In this document: positions 1-16,683 of the stretch, piece by piece
How positions within the stretch are numbered: the stretch's first letter is position 1
Layout: each line of letters opens with the position of its first letter
From: Xenophilus arseniciresistens
GTDB lineage: Bacteria > Pseudomonadota > Gammaproteobacteria > Burkholderiales > Burkholderiaceae_C
Reading direction: 5' to 3'
DNA length: 64,000 nucleotides
NCBI RefSeq assembly: GCF_028023875.1
Contig: NZ_JAQIPB010000009.1
Coordinates: 1-64,000, forward strand
Program-made: the position numbers and the translations under genes
Notes under the pieces: generated by a model
Databases searched by the model: none
Seen by the model: only the letters and a program-made list of their open reading frames with translations
Told to the model about the DNA's origin: nothing

Positions 1-531
1 GTCAACCTGGCCAACGCCGGCATCGGCTCGGCCTCGCACCTGTGCGGGCTGATCTTCCAGAGCGAGATCAAGGCCGAGATGACCACCGTGCCCTACAAGG
101 GCACCGCACCGGCCATCGCTGACCTGCTGGGCGGCCAGGTGGACCTGCTGTGCGACCAGACCACCAACACCACCAGCCAGATCGAGGCCAAGAAGGTCAA
201 GGCCTATGCCGTGACCACGCCCAAGCGCCTGAGCACGCCGGCCCTCAAGGACATCCCCACGCTCGATGAGTCGGGGCTGAAGAACTTCCAGGTGACGATC
301 TGGCACGGGCTGTACGCGCCCAAGGGCACGCCCGCGCCGGTGCTCAAGAAGCTCAACGATGCGTTGAAGGTGGCGCTCAAGGACGCGGACTTCATCAGGA
401 AGCAGGAGGGCCTGGGCGCGGTGGTGGTCAACGACAAGCGCGTGGAGCCGGCCGAGCACAAGAAGTTCGTGCAGGCCGAAGTCGCCCGGTTCGGCCCCGT
501 CATCAAGGCCGCGGGCGCCTACGCGGACTGA
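1..531 (+). CDS. Bug-family tripartite tricarboxylate transporter solute-binding protein (3' part)
   Basis: The reading frame is open from base 1, so the gene starts before the window; the visible 176 residues are the C-terminal half. The order AGIGSASHLCG, then VPYKGTAPAIADLLGGQVDL, then CDQTTNT is the typical core of Bug/TctC periplasmic binding proteins, which capture carboxylates for TctAB-type transporters or act in signalling. The family is greatly expanded in Burkholderiales, and many members lie as orphans, as this one may. No transporter membrane gene follows. An 8-bp GC stem (553-560 with 575-582, 14-nt loop) lies just after the stop but has no T-tract. The ligand cannot be inferred. 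Confidence 0.9.
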   Translation, partial: VNLANAGIGSASHLCGLIFQSEIKAEMTTVPYKGTAPAIADLLGGQVDLLCDQTTNTTSQIEAKKVKAYAVTTPKRLSTPALKDIPTLDESGLKNFQVTIWHGLYAPKGTPAPVLKKLNDALKVALKDADFIRKQEGLGAVVVNDKRVEPAEHKKFVQAEVARFGPVIKAAGAYAD

Positions 532-650
532 AAGAAGCGCCCCATCGAAGGCCCCGCCGCCACGGCCCTGCGCCGCGGCGGGCAGGGTCCGCCGCGCGAT
601 GGCATGGAGCCTGCATGCCACAATGAATCGGAACTCGCAAAGGCGCGGCG

Positions 651-2318
<1,668 letters not shown>

Positions 2319-2327
2319 GGTCCCCCC

Positions 2328-4505
2328 ATGCCCACCCGCCTGCCCGAATCCGAGCTGCTCGCGCTGATGCGGGCCGAACATCCCGATCCCTTTGGCGTGC
2401 TGGGCCCGCATGAGACGAATGAAGGCCTGTGCGTGCGGGCCCTGCTGCCCGGCGCGCAGGCCGTGGGCGTGGTGCATGCGGGCTCGGGCGATCCGCTGGC
2501 CATGCTGCAGCGCCAGGGCGATTCGGCCCTGTTCACGGCGCTGGTGCCGGCCGCGCCCGCGCGCCTGGGCTACCGGCTGCACGTGCACTGGGACAGCCAC
2601 ACCCAGCTGCTGGAAGACCCCTACCGCTTTGGACCCATGCTGGGCGACACCGACGTCTGGCTGCTGGCCGAAGGCACCCACCTGCGCCCCTGGGAACAAC
2701 TGGGCGCCCACCCCACCCAGGTGCTGGGCGTGCGCGGCACGCGCTTTGCCGTGTGGGCGCCCAACGCGCGGCGCGTGTCGGTGGTGGGCACCTTCAACAA
2801 CTGGGACGGGCGCCGCCACATGATGCGGCTGCGCCGCGAGTGCGGCGTGTGGGAGATGTTCGTGCCCCATGTGGGCGTGGGCGACGCCTACGAATTCGAA
2901 GTGCTGGCCAGCGACGCCAAGGTGCTGCGCAAGGCCGACCCCTATGCCCGCAGCACCCACCTGCGCCCCGCCACCGCCTGCGTGGTGCAGCCGCTGCCCG
3001 AGCCCGTGGCGCTGCCGCGCGAACGCGCCGCAGCCAATGCGCGCGAGGCGCCGATCAGCATCTACGAAGTCCACCTGGGCTCGTGGCGGCGCAAGAACGG
3101 CTTTGAATGGCTGAGCTACCGCGAGCTGGCCGACACGCTGGTGCCCTATGCCAAGGAGATGGGCTTCACGCACCTGGAACTGCTGCCCGTCACCGAGCAC
3201 CCCTTCGATGGCTCCTGGGGCTACCAGCCCGTCGGCCTGTATGCGCCCACCTCGCGCTTTGGCACGCCGCAGGACTTTCGCCACTTCGTGCAGGCCGCGC
3301 ACGCGGCGGGCCTGGGCGTGATCCTGGACTGGGTGCCCGCGCACTTTCCCACCGATGCGCATGGGCTGGCGCGCTTCGACGGCACGGCGCTGTACGAGTA
3401 CGCCGACCCGCGCGAGGGCTTTCACAACGACTGGAACACGCTGATCTTCAACTGGTCGCGCACCGAAGTGCGCAACTACCTGGTGGGCAACGCGCTGTAC
3501 TGGCTGGAGCGCTACGGCATCGACGGGCTGCGCGTGGACGCGGTGGCCTCGATGCTCTACCGCGACTACAGCCGCGCGCCGGGCCAGTGGGTGCCCAACG
3601 CGCAGGGCGGGCGCGAGAACCTCGAAGCCATCGACTTCCTGCGGCGCATGAACCGCACGGTGGGCACCGAGCGGCCCGGCGCCATCACCATCGCTGAGGA
3701 ATCGACCAGCTTCCCGGCCGTGACGCAGCCGCCCGGCGAGCACGGCGGCGGTGGCCTGGGCTTCCACTACAAATGGAACATGGGCTGGATGAACGACACG
3801 CTGGAATACGCGCGGCTCGATCCGCTCTACCGCCAGCACCATCACCGCGCCATCACCTTCGGCCTGATGTATGCGCATTCCGAGAACTTCGTGCTGCCCT
3901 TCTCGCACGACGAAGTGGTGCACGGCAAGGGCTCCATGCTGGGCAAGATGCCCGGCGACGAATGGCAGAAGTTCGCCGGCCTGCGCAACCTCTACGCCTA
4001 CCAGTGGGCCTACCCGGGCAAGAAGCTGCTGTTCATGGGCAGCGAGTTCGGCCAGCGCGCCGAATGGAACCACGACCGCGGGCTGGACTGGCACCTGCTG
4101 GAACATGCCCCGCACGAAGGGCTGCGCCGGCTGGTGCGCGACCTCAACAACGTCTACCGCCACTTTCCCGCGCTGTACGAGCAGGACTGCGAGCAGGCCG
4201 GCTTCCAGTGGCTGGTGCATGACGACGTGCAGCAGTCGGTCTTCGCCTTCGTGCGCTGGGCCAAAGACGGCGCCTGCGTGGTCGCGGTGTGCAACTTCAC
4301 GCCCGTGGCGCGCCACGGCTATCGCCTGGGCCTGCCCGCAGCCGGCGCCTGGCGCGAGATCATCAACACCGACCAGGCCGTCTACGGCGGCTCGGGCGTG
4401 GGCAACGGCCTGGCCAACACCGAGCCCGAGCCCTGGCACGGGCAGATGCAGTCGGCCGTGATCACCGTGCCGCCGCTGGCCACGGTGATGTGGGTGCGGG
4501 CCTGA
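2328..4505 (+). CDS. glgB: 1,4-alpha-glucan branching enzyme GlgB
   Basis: This 725-residue protein, close to the usual 720-730, transfers alpha-1,4 chains to alpha-1,6 positions to branch glycogen. It has the N-terminal extension, a CBM48 domain (about residues 115-210, with [20 protein letters not shown]), the GH13 barrel and a C-terminal beta domain. Catalytic residues visible are nucleophile D404 in [16 protein letters not shown], acid E457 in ITIAEEST, and an Asp near 528 in FSHDEVVHG. It follows the glucosidase gene by 9 bases; an AAGGAG just before that gene's stop codon is the likely ribosome-binding site. The next glg gene is displaced by an inserted AT-richer segment. Confidence 0.97.
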   Translation: MPTRLPESELLALMRAEHPDPFGVLGPHETNEGLCVRALLPGAQAVGVVHAGSGDPLAMLQRQGDSALFTALVPAAPARLGYRLHVHWDSHTQLLEDPYRFGPMLGDTDVWLLAEGTHLRPWEQLGAHPTQVLGVRGTRFAVWAPNARRVSVVGTFNNWDGRRHMMRLRRECGVWEMFVPHVGVGDAYEFEVLASDAKVLRKADPYARSTHLRPATACVVQPLPEPVALPRERAAANAREAPISIYEVHLGSWRRKNGFEWLSYRELADTLVPYAKEMGFTHLELLPVTEHPFDGSWGYQPVGLYAPTSRFGTPQDFRHFVQAAHAAGLGVILDWVPAHFPTDAHGLARFDGTALYEYADPREGFHNDWNTLIFNWSRTEVRNYLVGNALYWLERYGIDGLRVDAVASMLYRDYSRAPGQWVPNAQGGRENLEAIDFLRRMNRTVGTERPGAITIAEESTSFPAVTQPPGEHGGGGLGFHYKWNMGWMNDTLEYARLDPLYRQHHHRAITFGLMYAHSENFVLPFSHDEVVHGKGSMLGKMPGDEWQKFAGLRNLYAYQWAYPGKKLLFMGSEFGQRAEWNHDRGLDWHLLEHAPHEGLRRLVRDLNNVYRHFPALYEQDCEQAGFQWLVHDDVQQSVFAFVRWAKDGACVVAVCNFTPVARHGYRLGLPAAGAWREIINTDQAVYGGSGVGNGLANTEPEPWHGQMQSAVITVPPLATVMWVRA

Positions 4506-4567
4506 GCACGATGCTGCTCAGCGAAGCGAAGGCGCCGGTGGCGAAGACTTCGTCTTAAGGACAGACC

Positions 4568-5326
4568 ATGATGGATGACAACGATTGGCGCCTCCACGGA
4601 GTCGTCAGCGTGGAAAAGATTGCTGAGAACGCTTCGGGCGACAACAGCCAAAGCGCGGTCGTCGTCGATCCCATTCGATTGGACAAACAACGGACTCTGG
4701 CGTTTCCAATTCCGAATGCGACAGCGATGATGCTCAATACATCCAGAAAAACATTTCAGGATGCACAAGGTCTGCTCCAACGCGAATCACTGCGTTTCGC
4801 CCCGCGGGGCTTCGTAACATTCGAGACAAACGCTGAGGCAATTAACTTCGCGGAACTGATGACCGTGAGCGTCATCTCTGCACATACGTCACTGGAGTGC
4901 TTTGCTAACGAATGGATAGCTCCGTGGCTGACGTACAAGCATCGCCGGAAGCAAGAGGACGTACCAAAAGTCCTGAACAAGGAAGCCATGGAGCGAATGC
5001 TGACTTTGCAAGAAAAGTTCAGCACGATCCTTCCCTCCGTTTTCAGGGTGAAGAGCCCGAAGGGCACCACCGCTTGGGAGCATTTTGTTGAGCTTGTTAG
5101 GTTGCGAGACCGCTTGGTGCATATGAAACAAGCTGATAGGCAGCCGAAGGAGATCGGCACCGATACGATTTGGACGGCACTGTTTCGCACCCGCGCGCCT
5201 TACGCCTCAGCAAAGCAAATGATCGATTGGTTCATGTCGAGCGCACCCTATGTACCAGGGCTGGTATTCAACAATCTGCAGCCAGTACGTCCACGTTGGC
5301 ATGTTGAGTGGAAAGATGGTTCTTGA
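4568..5326 (+). CDS. HEPN-like orphan protein inserted in the glycogen operon
   Basis: This 252-residue cytoplasmic protein has no signal peptide or membrane segment. Residues 98-120 (with SLECFANEWI) and 172-190 look like two long helices, the second containing RLRDRLVHMK, where R180-x4-H185 fits the R-x4-6-H signature of HEPN nucleases and HEPN-like domains. HEPN proteins are frequent in toxin-antitoxin and defence settings, but no partner antitoxin is visible here. Base composition is clearly less GC-rich than the glg genes on both sides, and the gene splits glgB from glgX, so recent acquisition is likely. An AAGGACAG ribosome-binding site precedes ATG 4568; ATG 4571 is an alternative start. 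The function is unknown, and the HEPN assignment rests on one motif plus helix pattern. Confidence 0.75.
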   Translation: MMDDNDWRLHGVVSVEKIAENASGDNSQSAVVVDPIRLDKQRTLAFPIPNATAMMLNTSRKTFQDAQGLLQRESLRFAPRGFVTFETNAEAINFAELMTVSVISAHTSLECFANEWIAPWLTYKHRRKQEDVPKVLNKEAMERMLTLQEKFSTILPSVFRVKSPKGTTAWEHFVELVRLRDRLVHMKQADRQPKEIGTDTIWTALFRTRAPYASAKQMIDWFMSSAPYVPGLVFNNLQPVRPRWHVEWKDGS

Positions 5327-5844
5327 AAATGATGGGCTGGTGCGTGAGGCCCGGAACAAGATTGCGACGCTCCCACTGCGTGAAGGCGTTCCTTGTCCGC
5401 TTGACACGACAACCACAGCGGAAAGAGCGTGTGGCATGACCAGCGCGGCACGGCGCCCATTGCGTGACGGCGGTCTGTTGCACCGGCAACGCGCACACAA
5501 CCGCACCTATTGCTTGCTGGCCGATGCGCAGCACCGACCTGGCAACGGTGAGGTCCCTCCGCACTGGATGAGATCGCCAGCACCCAGACCACAGCAGGGA
5601 AATATGGCTGCCAAGCAGCACGGGGGGATTGAATGAATCCCCCCGTGCTCATGTTGAACTCCCCCCGAGTTGCGCGCCCCGGTCCAAAGTGCAGTAGCCA
5701 AACCCCGGCAGGCCGAAGTACGCGCTTTCATCCTGGCGCTGTGTGCTCTGCTGCCTTACACGATGCCGCATCTGTTCCACGCGCTGAGGGACCGCGTCGC
5801 ATGCGGCATCCTCAAAGAACCCGATTGAAAGCCTCAGGCGCGGA
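5327..5844. other. 518-base gene-poor segment between HEPN-like gene and glgX
   Basis: No convincing gene is present. The segment shares the lower-GC character of the preceding orphan gene. It contains a perfect 14-bp inverted repeat (5617-5630 and 5636-5649) and a second 10-bp inverted repeat (GATGCCGCAT at 5762-5771, ATGCGGCATC at 5801-5810). A frame open from 5658 to the TGA at 5826-5828 encodes a protein-like tail (with PYTMPHLFHALRDR) but has no start codon or ribosome-binding site at its beginning, so it may be the remnant of a broken gene. Together these suggest the scar of a past insertion. Confidence 0.55.
5617..5649. repeat. Perfect 14-bp inverted repeat (hairpin)
   Basis: The arms AGCACGGGGGGATT (5617-5630) and AATCCCCCCGTGCT (5636-5649) are exact reverse complements separated by 5 bases. 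A hairpin this strong could stop transcription or mark an insertion, but neither side has a T-tract, so a classical Rho-independent terminator is unlikely. It sits inside the foreign-looking segment between glgB and glgX. Confidence 0.8.
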
Positions 5845-7947
<2,103 letters not shown>

Positions 7948-7999
7948 CACTGGGAAACAAAGGTGCCGGCAGGCGAAACAAGAACTTAAGGAGGCTCTC

Positions 8000-9297
<1,298 letters not shown>

Positions 9298-9298
<1 letters not shown>

Positions 9299-10764
9299 TG
9301 CGCATCCTGCAGGTCGCGGCCGAGATCTTCCCGCTGCTCAAGACCGGCGGGCTGGCCGACATCGTGGGCGCGCTGCCGCCCGCGCTCAGCGCCGCGGGCG
9401 AGGACGTGCGCGTGCTGCTGCCGGGCTTTCCGGCCATCCGCGCGGGCGTGCGCGAGGCCGCGCCCGTGGCCCGGCTGCAGGCACCCTGGGGCGAGGAGGC
9501 CCAGCTGCTGCTGGCACACATCGCACCGGACGGCCAGCAGCGGCGCATCACGGTCTACCTGATCGACGCGCCGGGCCTGTACGAACGCCCGGGCAACCCG
9601 TATGAGGATCCGCAGCGCCAGCCCTACGGCGACAACCACCGCCGGTTCGCCCTGCTGGGCTGGGTCGCGATGCGGCTGGCCCAGGGGCTGGATGCGCAGT
9701 GGCAGCCCGAACTCGTGCATGCGCACGACTGGCATGCGGGCCTGGCGCCGGCCTACCTGCGCTTTCATGCGCCGCAGGTCAAAAGCCTGTTCACCGTCCA
9801 CAACCTGGCCTACCAGGGCCTGTTCCAGCCCTGGAACTTCCCCGAGCTGGGCCTGCCGGCCCAGGCCTTCCAGCTCGAGGGGCTGGAGTTCCACGGCCAG
9901 CTGTCGTTCATGAAGGCGGGCCTGTTCTACGCCGACCGGATCAGCACCGTGAGCCCCACTTACGCGCGCGAGATCCAGACACCCGCGCAGGGCCAGGGCC
10001 TGGACGGCCTGGTGCGCGCGCGCGCCGACGCGCTGCACGGCATCCTCAATGCCGTGGACGAGGCCGTGTGGAGCCCGGCCACCGACGCCTTGCTGCCCAA
10101 CCCCTACCAGTTGCCCGAAGGCCGGGCCATGGCCGGCAAGGCCGCCTGCAAGGCCGCCCTGCAGGCCGAACTGGGCCTGGCGAGCGATGCGCAGGCGCCG
10201 CTGTTCATCGTGGTGAGCCGGCTCAGCGAACAGAAGGGCCTGCATCTGGTGCTCGAAGCCCTGGACACGCTGCTGGCCGGCGGCGGCCAGCTGGCGCTGC
10301 TGGGCAGCGGCGATGCCTGGCTTGAAGAAGCCTTCGGCGCCGCCGCGGCCGAACAGCCCGAGCGCGTGGCCGTGCGCATCGGCTACGACGAAGCGCTGGC
10401 GCATCGGCTCTTTGGCGCGGGGGACGTGGTGCTGGTGCCCTCGCGCTTCGAGCCCTGCGGCCTGACCCAGATGTACGGCCTGCGCTATGGCGCACTGCCG
10501 CTGGTCCACCGCGTGGGCGGCCTGGCCGACACCGTGACCGACAGCGCGCTGGAGAACCTGGCCGATGGCACGGCCAACGGCTTCGTCTTCGACCGCTTCG
10601 ATGCCGATGACCTGCGCCGTGCATTGCGCCGCGCCTTCGCGCTGCGCGCACGGCCCACCGAATGGCGCCGCGTGCGCACCACCGGCATGCGCCGGCCCGC
10701 GGGCTGGGCGCAGGCCGCGGCCCAGTACGTCGCGCTCTACCGCCAGGCCCTGCAGGTGGCCTGA
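9298..10764 (+). CDS. glgA: Glycogen synthase GlgA (ADP-glucose dependent)
   Basis: This 488-residue GT5 glycosyltransferase extends alpha-1,4-glucan chains from ADP-glucose. The N-terminus [21 protein letters not shown] carries the ADP-glucose-binding KTGGL motif (K15). The C-terminal Rossmann domain shows VSRLSEQKG and the nucleotide-sugar motif [21 protein letters not shown] 9298 shares a base with the glgC stop, so the two are probably translated together. Length and domain order are normal. Confidence 0.97.
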
Positions 10765-10798
10765 GAAGTCCGCCCCACCCCAAGCCCTTGCATCCACC

Positions 10799-13258
<2,460 letters not shown>

Positions 13259-13732
13259 TCAGGAGCCCGGGGCTTTGGCCTGCGCCTCGGCCACGAAGCC
13301 GATGCGCGTGAGCCCGGCCTCGTGCGCCAGGCCCATCAGATCGACCACGCGGCCATAGGGCACGCTGCGGTCGGCGCGCAATTGCAGTTCGGTGTCTGCA
13401 TCTTTGGCTGCGGCAGCGCGCAGCCGCTCGGCCAGCGCGGCTTCGTCGGCCACGGCCTGGCCATCGACGAAAAGCTGGCCCTGCGCGTCGACACCGAGGC
13501 TCAGAAAGTGCGGCGCATCCAGCGGCTGCGCGGCGTTGCTGCGCGGCAGCTCCAGCTTGAGCGCACTGGCCATCAGCGGCGCGGCGATGATGAAGATCAC
13601 CAGCAGCACGAGCATCACGTCCACCAGCGGCGTGACGTTGATTTCCGACAGCGGTCGCTGCGCGCCGCCGCCCATGGCGCGGCCACCGCTGCCGCCTGCC
13701 TGGCCGCCGAGTCCGCTGCGACCGAAAGCCAT
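13259..13732 (-). CDS. exbD: ExbD/TolR-family biopolymer transport protein
   Basis: This 157-residue inner-membrane protein has a glycine-rich cytoplasmic N-terminus, the INVTPLVDVMLVLLVIFII transmembrane helix (about residues 31-55) with the conserved Asp needed for proton-driven work, and a periplasmic domain. It forms an energising motor with ExbB for TonB- or Tol-type systems. Its partner gene lies just upstream (13825-14493). No tonB or tolA is present nearby, so which system it energises is open; ExbD for TonB-dependent uptake is my preferred reading. It converges on glgP with no gap. Confidence 0.9.
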   Translation of the reverse strand: MAFGRSGLGGQAGGSGGRAMGGGAQRPLSEINVTPLVDVMLVLLVIFIIAAPLMASALKLELPRSNAAQPLDAPHFLSLGVDAQGQLFVDGQAVADEAALAERLRAAAAKDADTELQLRADRSVPYGRVVDLMGLAHEAGLTRIGFVAEAQAKAPGS

Positions 13733-13824
13733 CTCAGTGGCGCCCGGCCGCCCGAAGGCACTGAGGCACCCCCTCGGGGGGCAGCGGACCTCGCGAAGCG
13801 GGGGAGCGTGGGGGCTGTTTCATC
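13733..13824. repeat. GC-rich intergenic repeat-like element between exbB and exbD
   Basis: This 92-base spacer contains the near-palindrome CCCCCTCGGGGG (13769-13780) followed by a G-rich stretch ending in GGGGGAGCGTGGGGGCT. It resembles short intergenic repeats that I associate with Comamonadaceae genomes; that comparison is from memory, and only one copy is visible here. Its placement inside an operon could reduce exbD expression relative to exbB. Confidence 0.45.
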
Positions 13825-14493
13825 TCAGTGCCCTTGGCCCGGCGGCGCCGCGAAGTGGGCCAGCAGGTCGTGCGCGAAGCCCTCGAGCTCGGCTTCGATG
13901 CGGCCGATGACGCGGCCGAAGACGTTGTAGGCCAGCACGGCCGGAATGGCCACGGCCAGGCCGAAGGCCGTCATCACCAGCGCCTCGCCCACCGGGCCGG
14001 CCACCTTGTCGAGCGTGAAGCCCCCGGCCTGGGTGGCCATGCTGGCCAGCGCGCGATGAATGCCCCACACCGTGCCCAGCAGCCCCACGAAGGGGGCGGT
14101 GGCACCGATGGTGGCCAGCACGATCTGGCCCGCCTGCAGCCGGCGCAGCACGCCATGCAGCGCGTCGCGCAGCGCGCGCGTGAGCCGCGGCGCGAGCGGT
14201 GCGCGTGCGCCCAGCTGCGCCAGGCCGGGCTCGGGCAGCAGCTGCGCCGCGGCCTGCGCCAGCGGCTGCACGAAAGCCGCGCGGTCGAAGGCCGCACTGG
14301 CCTGTGCGGCGGCGCCCAGATCAGGCGCCTGCCAGAACGCGGCCACGGCCCGCAGCACGCCGCGCGCGCCGCTGCGCAGCAGCCAGGCCTTCCAGAGAAT
14401 CACGACCCAGCTGGCAATCGACATGGCCAGCAGCAGCGCCGCCACGGCGCGGCCCACCGCGTCGCCCTGGGTCAGAAGTTCGAGCGCCGACAT
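13825..14493 (-). CDS. exbB: ExbB/TolQ/MotA-family proton channel protein
   Basis: This 222-residue protein has three predicted membrane helices (about 15-37, 115-140 and 160-185) and the MotA/TolQ/ExbB signature around LATIGATAPFVGLLGTVWGI. With ExbD it forms the proton-conducting motor that powers TonB-dependent outer-membrane transport or Tol-Pal. The ATG at 14493 is preferred over a TTG six bases upstream. exbD follows after a 92-base repeat-like spacer. Its neighbour dapB, 27 bases upstream on the same strand, may be co-transcribed. Confidence 0.9.
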   Translation of the reverse strand: MSALELLTQGDAVGRAVAALLLAMSIASWVVILWKAWLLRSGARGVLRAVAAFWQAPDLGAAAQASAAFDRAAFVQPLAQAAAQLLPEPGLAQLGARAPLAPRLTRALRDALHGVLRRLQAGQIVLATIGATAPFVGLLGTVWGIHRALASMATQAGGFTLDKVAGPVGEALVMTAFGLAVAIPAVLAYNVFGRVIGRIEAELEGFAHDLLAHFAAPPGQGH

Positions 14494-14520
14494 GTGCAAA
14501 GAACGGGTCGGCGAAAAGGC

Positions 14521-15357
14521 TCAGCGCAGATTCAGCACGTCGGCCATGTCGAACAGGCCCGTGCGCTTGTCTGCAAGAAAGCGCGCCGCACGCACGCTGC
14601 CCTGGGCATAGCCCGAGCGGTTGCTGGACTTGTGCGAGATCTCGATGCGCTCGCCCGTGCCGGCGAACAGCACGGTGTGGTCGCCCACGATGTCGCCGCC
14701 GCGAATGGTGGCGAAGCCGATGCTCGAGGGGTCGCGCTCGCCGGTCACGCCTTCGCGGGCGTAGACGGCGCAGTCCTTGAGGTCGCGGCCCAGCGCATCG
14801 GCAATCACCTCGCCCATCTTGAGCGCGGTGCCCGAGGGCGCGTCCACCTTGTGGCGGTGATGCGCCTCGATGATCTCGATGTCGTAGCCCGTGGACAGGG
14901 CCTTGGCCGCCATCTCCAGCAGCTTGAGCGTGACGTTCACGCCCACGCTCATGTTGGGCGCCATGACGATGGCGATGCGATCGGCAAAGCCGGCCACCTC
15001 GGCCTTCTGCGCCTCGCTGAAGCCCGTGGTGCCGATCACGGCCTGCACGCCCAGGTCGCGGCACACGGCCAGGTGCGCCAGCGTGCCTTCGGGGCGCGTG
15101 AAGTCGATCAGCACGTCGGCGCCCTGCAGGCCTGCGCGCAGATCGTCGGTGATCTGCACGCCGGTGTTCACGCCCAGGAAGGCGCCGGCGTCGGTGCCCA
15201 GCGCGGGGCTGCCCGGCACGTCCAGCGCACCGGCCAGCTTCAGGTCATCGGAATTCAGCACGGCCTCGATGAGCATGCGGCCCATGCGGCCGGAGGCTCC
15301 GGCGATGGCGATGCGGCGTGAACTGGAGGAGGACGAGGACTGGGACAACGCAGGCAC
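14521..15357 (-). CDS. dapB: 4-hydroxy-tetrahydrodipicolinate reductase DapB
   Basis: This 278-residue cytoplasmic enzyme reduces hydroxy-tetrahydrodipicolinate with NAD(P)H in the lysine/diaminopimelate pathway. The cofactor loop [10 protein letters not shown] lies near residues 20-29, and the catalytic and substrate-binding motif [15 protein letters not shown] is intact. The apparent start is GTG, giving an N-terminus with a run of seven serines (residues 7-13) that is not part of the fold and may vary among relatives. The C-terminal SNRSGYAQG is typical. It lies downstream of bamE on the same strand with a 101-base spacer. Confidence 0.96.
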   Translation of the reverse strand: MPALSQSSSSSSSRRIAIAGASGRMGRMLIEAVLNSDDLKLAGALDVPGSPALGTDAGAFLGVNTGVQITDDLRAGLQGADVLIDFTRPEGTLAHLAVCRDLGVQAVIGTTGFSEAQKAEVAGFADRIAIVMAPNMSVGVNVTLKLLEMAAKALSTGYDIEIIEAHHRHKVDAPSGTALKMGEVIADALGRDLKDCAVYAREGVTGERDPSSIGFATIRGGDIVGDHTVLFAGTGERIEISHKSSNRSGYAQGSVRAARFLADKRTGLFDMADVLNLR

Positions 15358-15458
15358 CTTGGCAGAAAGACGACGCGGCGCACGAGGCTGCCGCCGATGG
15401 AAGATCAGGCCGGCCCGCGTTGCGGGCGGCGCCGCCCTTCACCCCAGGAAAGAGGGAC

Positions 15459-16010
15459 TCAGCGGGACTCGAGCGGCGGGTAGCTCGGGGGCAGCGGCGC
15501 CAGCGAACGGCTGGCGTCGCCCTGCACCGGGGCATCGGCCTTGCCCTCATGTTTCTTGAGCTGGTCTTCGGTGGCTTCGAGCACGGGCACCTTGCCCGAG
15601 AACTGGCGCGCGTCCAGGCCGGCGACGAATTCCTCTTCGCTGGGCATGGTGTCGCCGTCGAAACGCTCCAGCGTCTCGCCGCTGAAGAACACCGTCAGGC
15701 GGCGCTGCTGGGGCTCCACGCCCTGGCGCTTGATGGTGAACACGTAGTCCCAGCGGTTGGCATGGAAGATGTCGGCCAGCAGCGGTGTGCCGAGCAGCTC
15801 GCGCACCTGCTGGCGCGACATGCCGGCGCGCAGCTGGTCGACCTGTTCCTTGGTGACGACGTTGCCCTGCACCACCTCGACCTTGTAGGGCGTGACGGCA
15901 TGCAGCGCGCTGCGCATGCGCTCGTTGGTGTTGCTGCAGCCAGCCGCGACCACGCCCATCAACAAGGCTGCGGCCGACAGTGCCAGCCGGCGTCGGGAGG
16001 AAGCAAGCAT
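15459..16010 (-). CDS. bamE: Outer-membrane protein assembly factor BamE (SmpA/OmlA)
   Basis: This 183-residue lipoprotein has a short signal peptide ending in the lipobox VAAGC near residue 22. Its SmpA/OmlA domain includes VVTKEQVDQLRAGMSRQQVRELLGTP and the downstream NRWDYVF. BamE is the small outer-membrane lipoprotein of the Bam complex that inserts beta-barrel proteins. A TACAAT -10-like hexamer lies on this strand at 16046-16041. The gene is divergent from fur, an arrangement usual in Burkholderiales. A proline- and charge-rich tail of about 35 residues extends beyond the domain. Confidence 0.94.
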   Translation of the reverse strand: MLASSRRRLALSAAALLMGVVAAGCSNTNERMRSALHAVTPYKVEVVQGNVVTKEQVDQLRAGMSRQQVRELLGTPLLADIFHANRWDYVFTIKRQGVEPQQRRLTVFFSGETLERFDGDTMPSEEEFVAGLDARQFSGKVPVLEATEDQLKKHEGKADAPVQGDASRSLAPLPPSYPPLESR

Positions 16011-16171
16011 GGGGAAAAGACCAGGCGATATGATCGGACGATTGTAGCGACTGGCCCTGCGCGGCCCTGTCGGACCGCCACCCAAACCCCTTCCAGGGGC
16101 CGGCCTGAAAGCAGGGTCGGCTTGCCCCGAGCCGCCTGGAACACCCGCATGTCAGCCGGAGCACAGCGCCC

Positions 16172-16591
16172 ATGAGCAACATCGACAACCTCAAGAGTAC
16201 CGGCCTCAAGGCCACCCTGCCGCGCCTGAAGATCCTGGAGATCTTCCAGAGCGGCGATCAGCGCCACATGACGGCCGAAGACGTGTTCCGCGTGCTGCTC
16301 AACGAGCATTCGGACATCGGCCTGGCCACGGTCTACCGCGTGCTGACGCAGTTCGAGCAGGCCGGCATCCTCGAGCGCAGCCACTTCGAGAGCGGCAAGG
16401 CCGTCTACGAGCTCAACGAAGGCCAGCACCACGACCACCTGGTGTGCACCTCCTGCGGGAAGGTCGAGGAGTTCTACGACGCCGAGATCGAGCGGCGCCA
16501 GCAGATGATCGCCAAGGACAAGGGCTGGACGCTGCAGGACCACGCCATGTCGCTGTACGGCCTGTGCGGCGATTGCCAGCAAAAGCGCTGA
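16172..16591 (+). CDS. fur: Ferric uptake regulator Fur
   Basis: This 139-residue metal-dependent repressor has an N-terminal winged helix ([15 protein letters not shown] through [15 protein letters not shown]) and a dimerisation/metal domain with [16 protein letters not shown] and a second CGDC cysteine pair near the C-terminus. It represses iron-uptake genes when Fe(II) is bound. It is divergent from bamE across 161 bases and is followed by a strong Rho-independent terminator. I see no clear Fur box in its own promoter region. Confidence 0.96.
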   Translation: MSNIDNLKSTGLKATLPRLKILEIFQSGDQRHMTAEDVFRVLLNEHSDIGLATVYRVLTQFEQAGILERSHFESGKAVYELNEGQHHDHLVCTSCGKVEEFYDAEIERRQQMIAKDKGWTLQDHAMSLYGLCGDCQQKR

Positions 16592-16620
16592 GCGTCAGGG
16601 CCCTCACGGCCCTGCCCATG

Positions 16621-16658
16621 AAAAAACCCGGCCATGCCTGCGCATGCCGGGTTTTTTT
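16621..16658 (+). terminator. Rho-independent terminator after fur
   Basis: The arms AAAAAACCCGGCCATGC and GCATGCCGGGTTTTTTT pair with a single bulged C and a four-base loop, ending in seven Ts. The flanking A- and T-tracts make it bidirectional, so it can also end the alanine-rich protein gene transcribed towards it from the right. Confidence 0.92.
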
Positions 16659-16683
16659 GTGGCGGCGCCAGGCCGCAGCAGGA

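Noticed and set aside
5250-5636. 128-codon + strand frame in the foreign segment
   Set aside because: It overlaps the end of the HEPN-like gene, lacks a ribosome-binding site and has no protein-like hydrophobic pattern.
5617-5649. Treating the 14-bp inverted repeat as an intrinsic terminator
   Set aside because: No T-tract follows on either strand, so I list it as a hairpin of unknown role.
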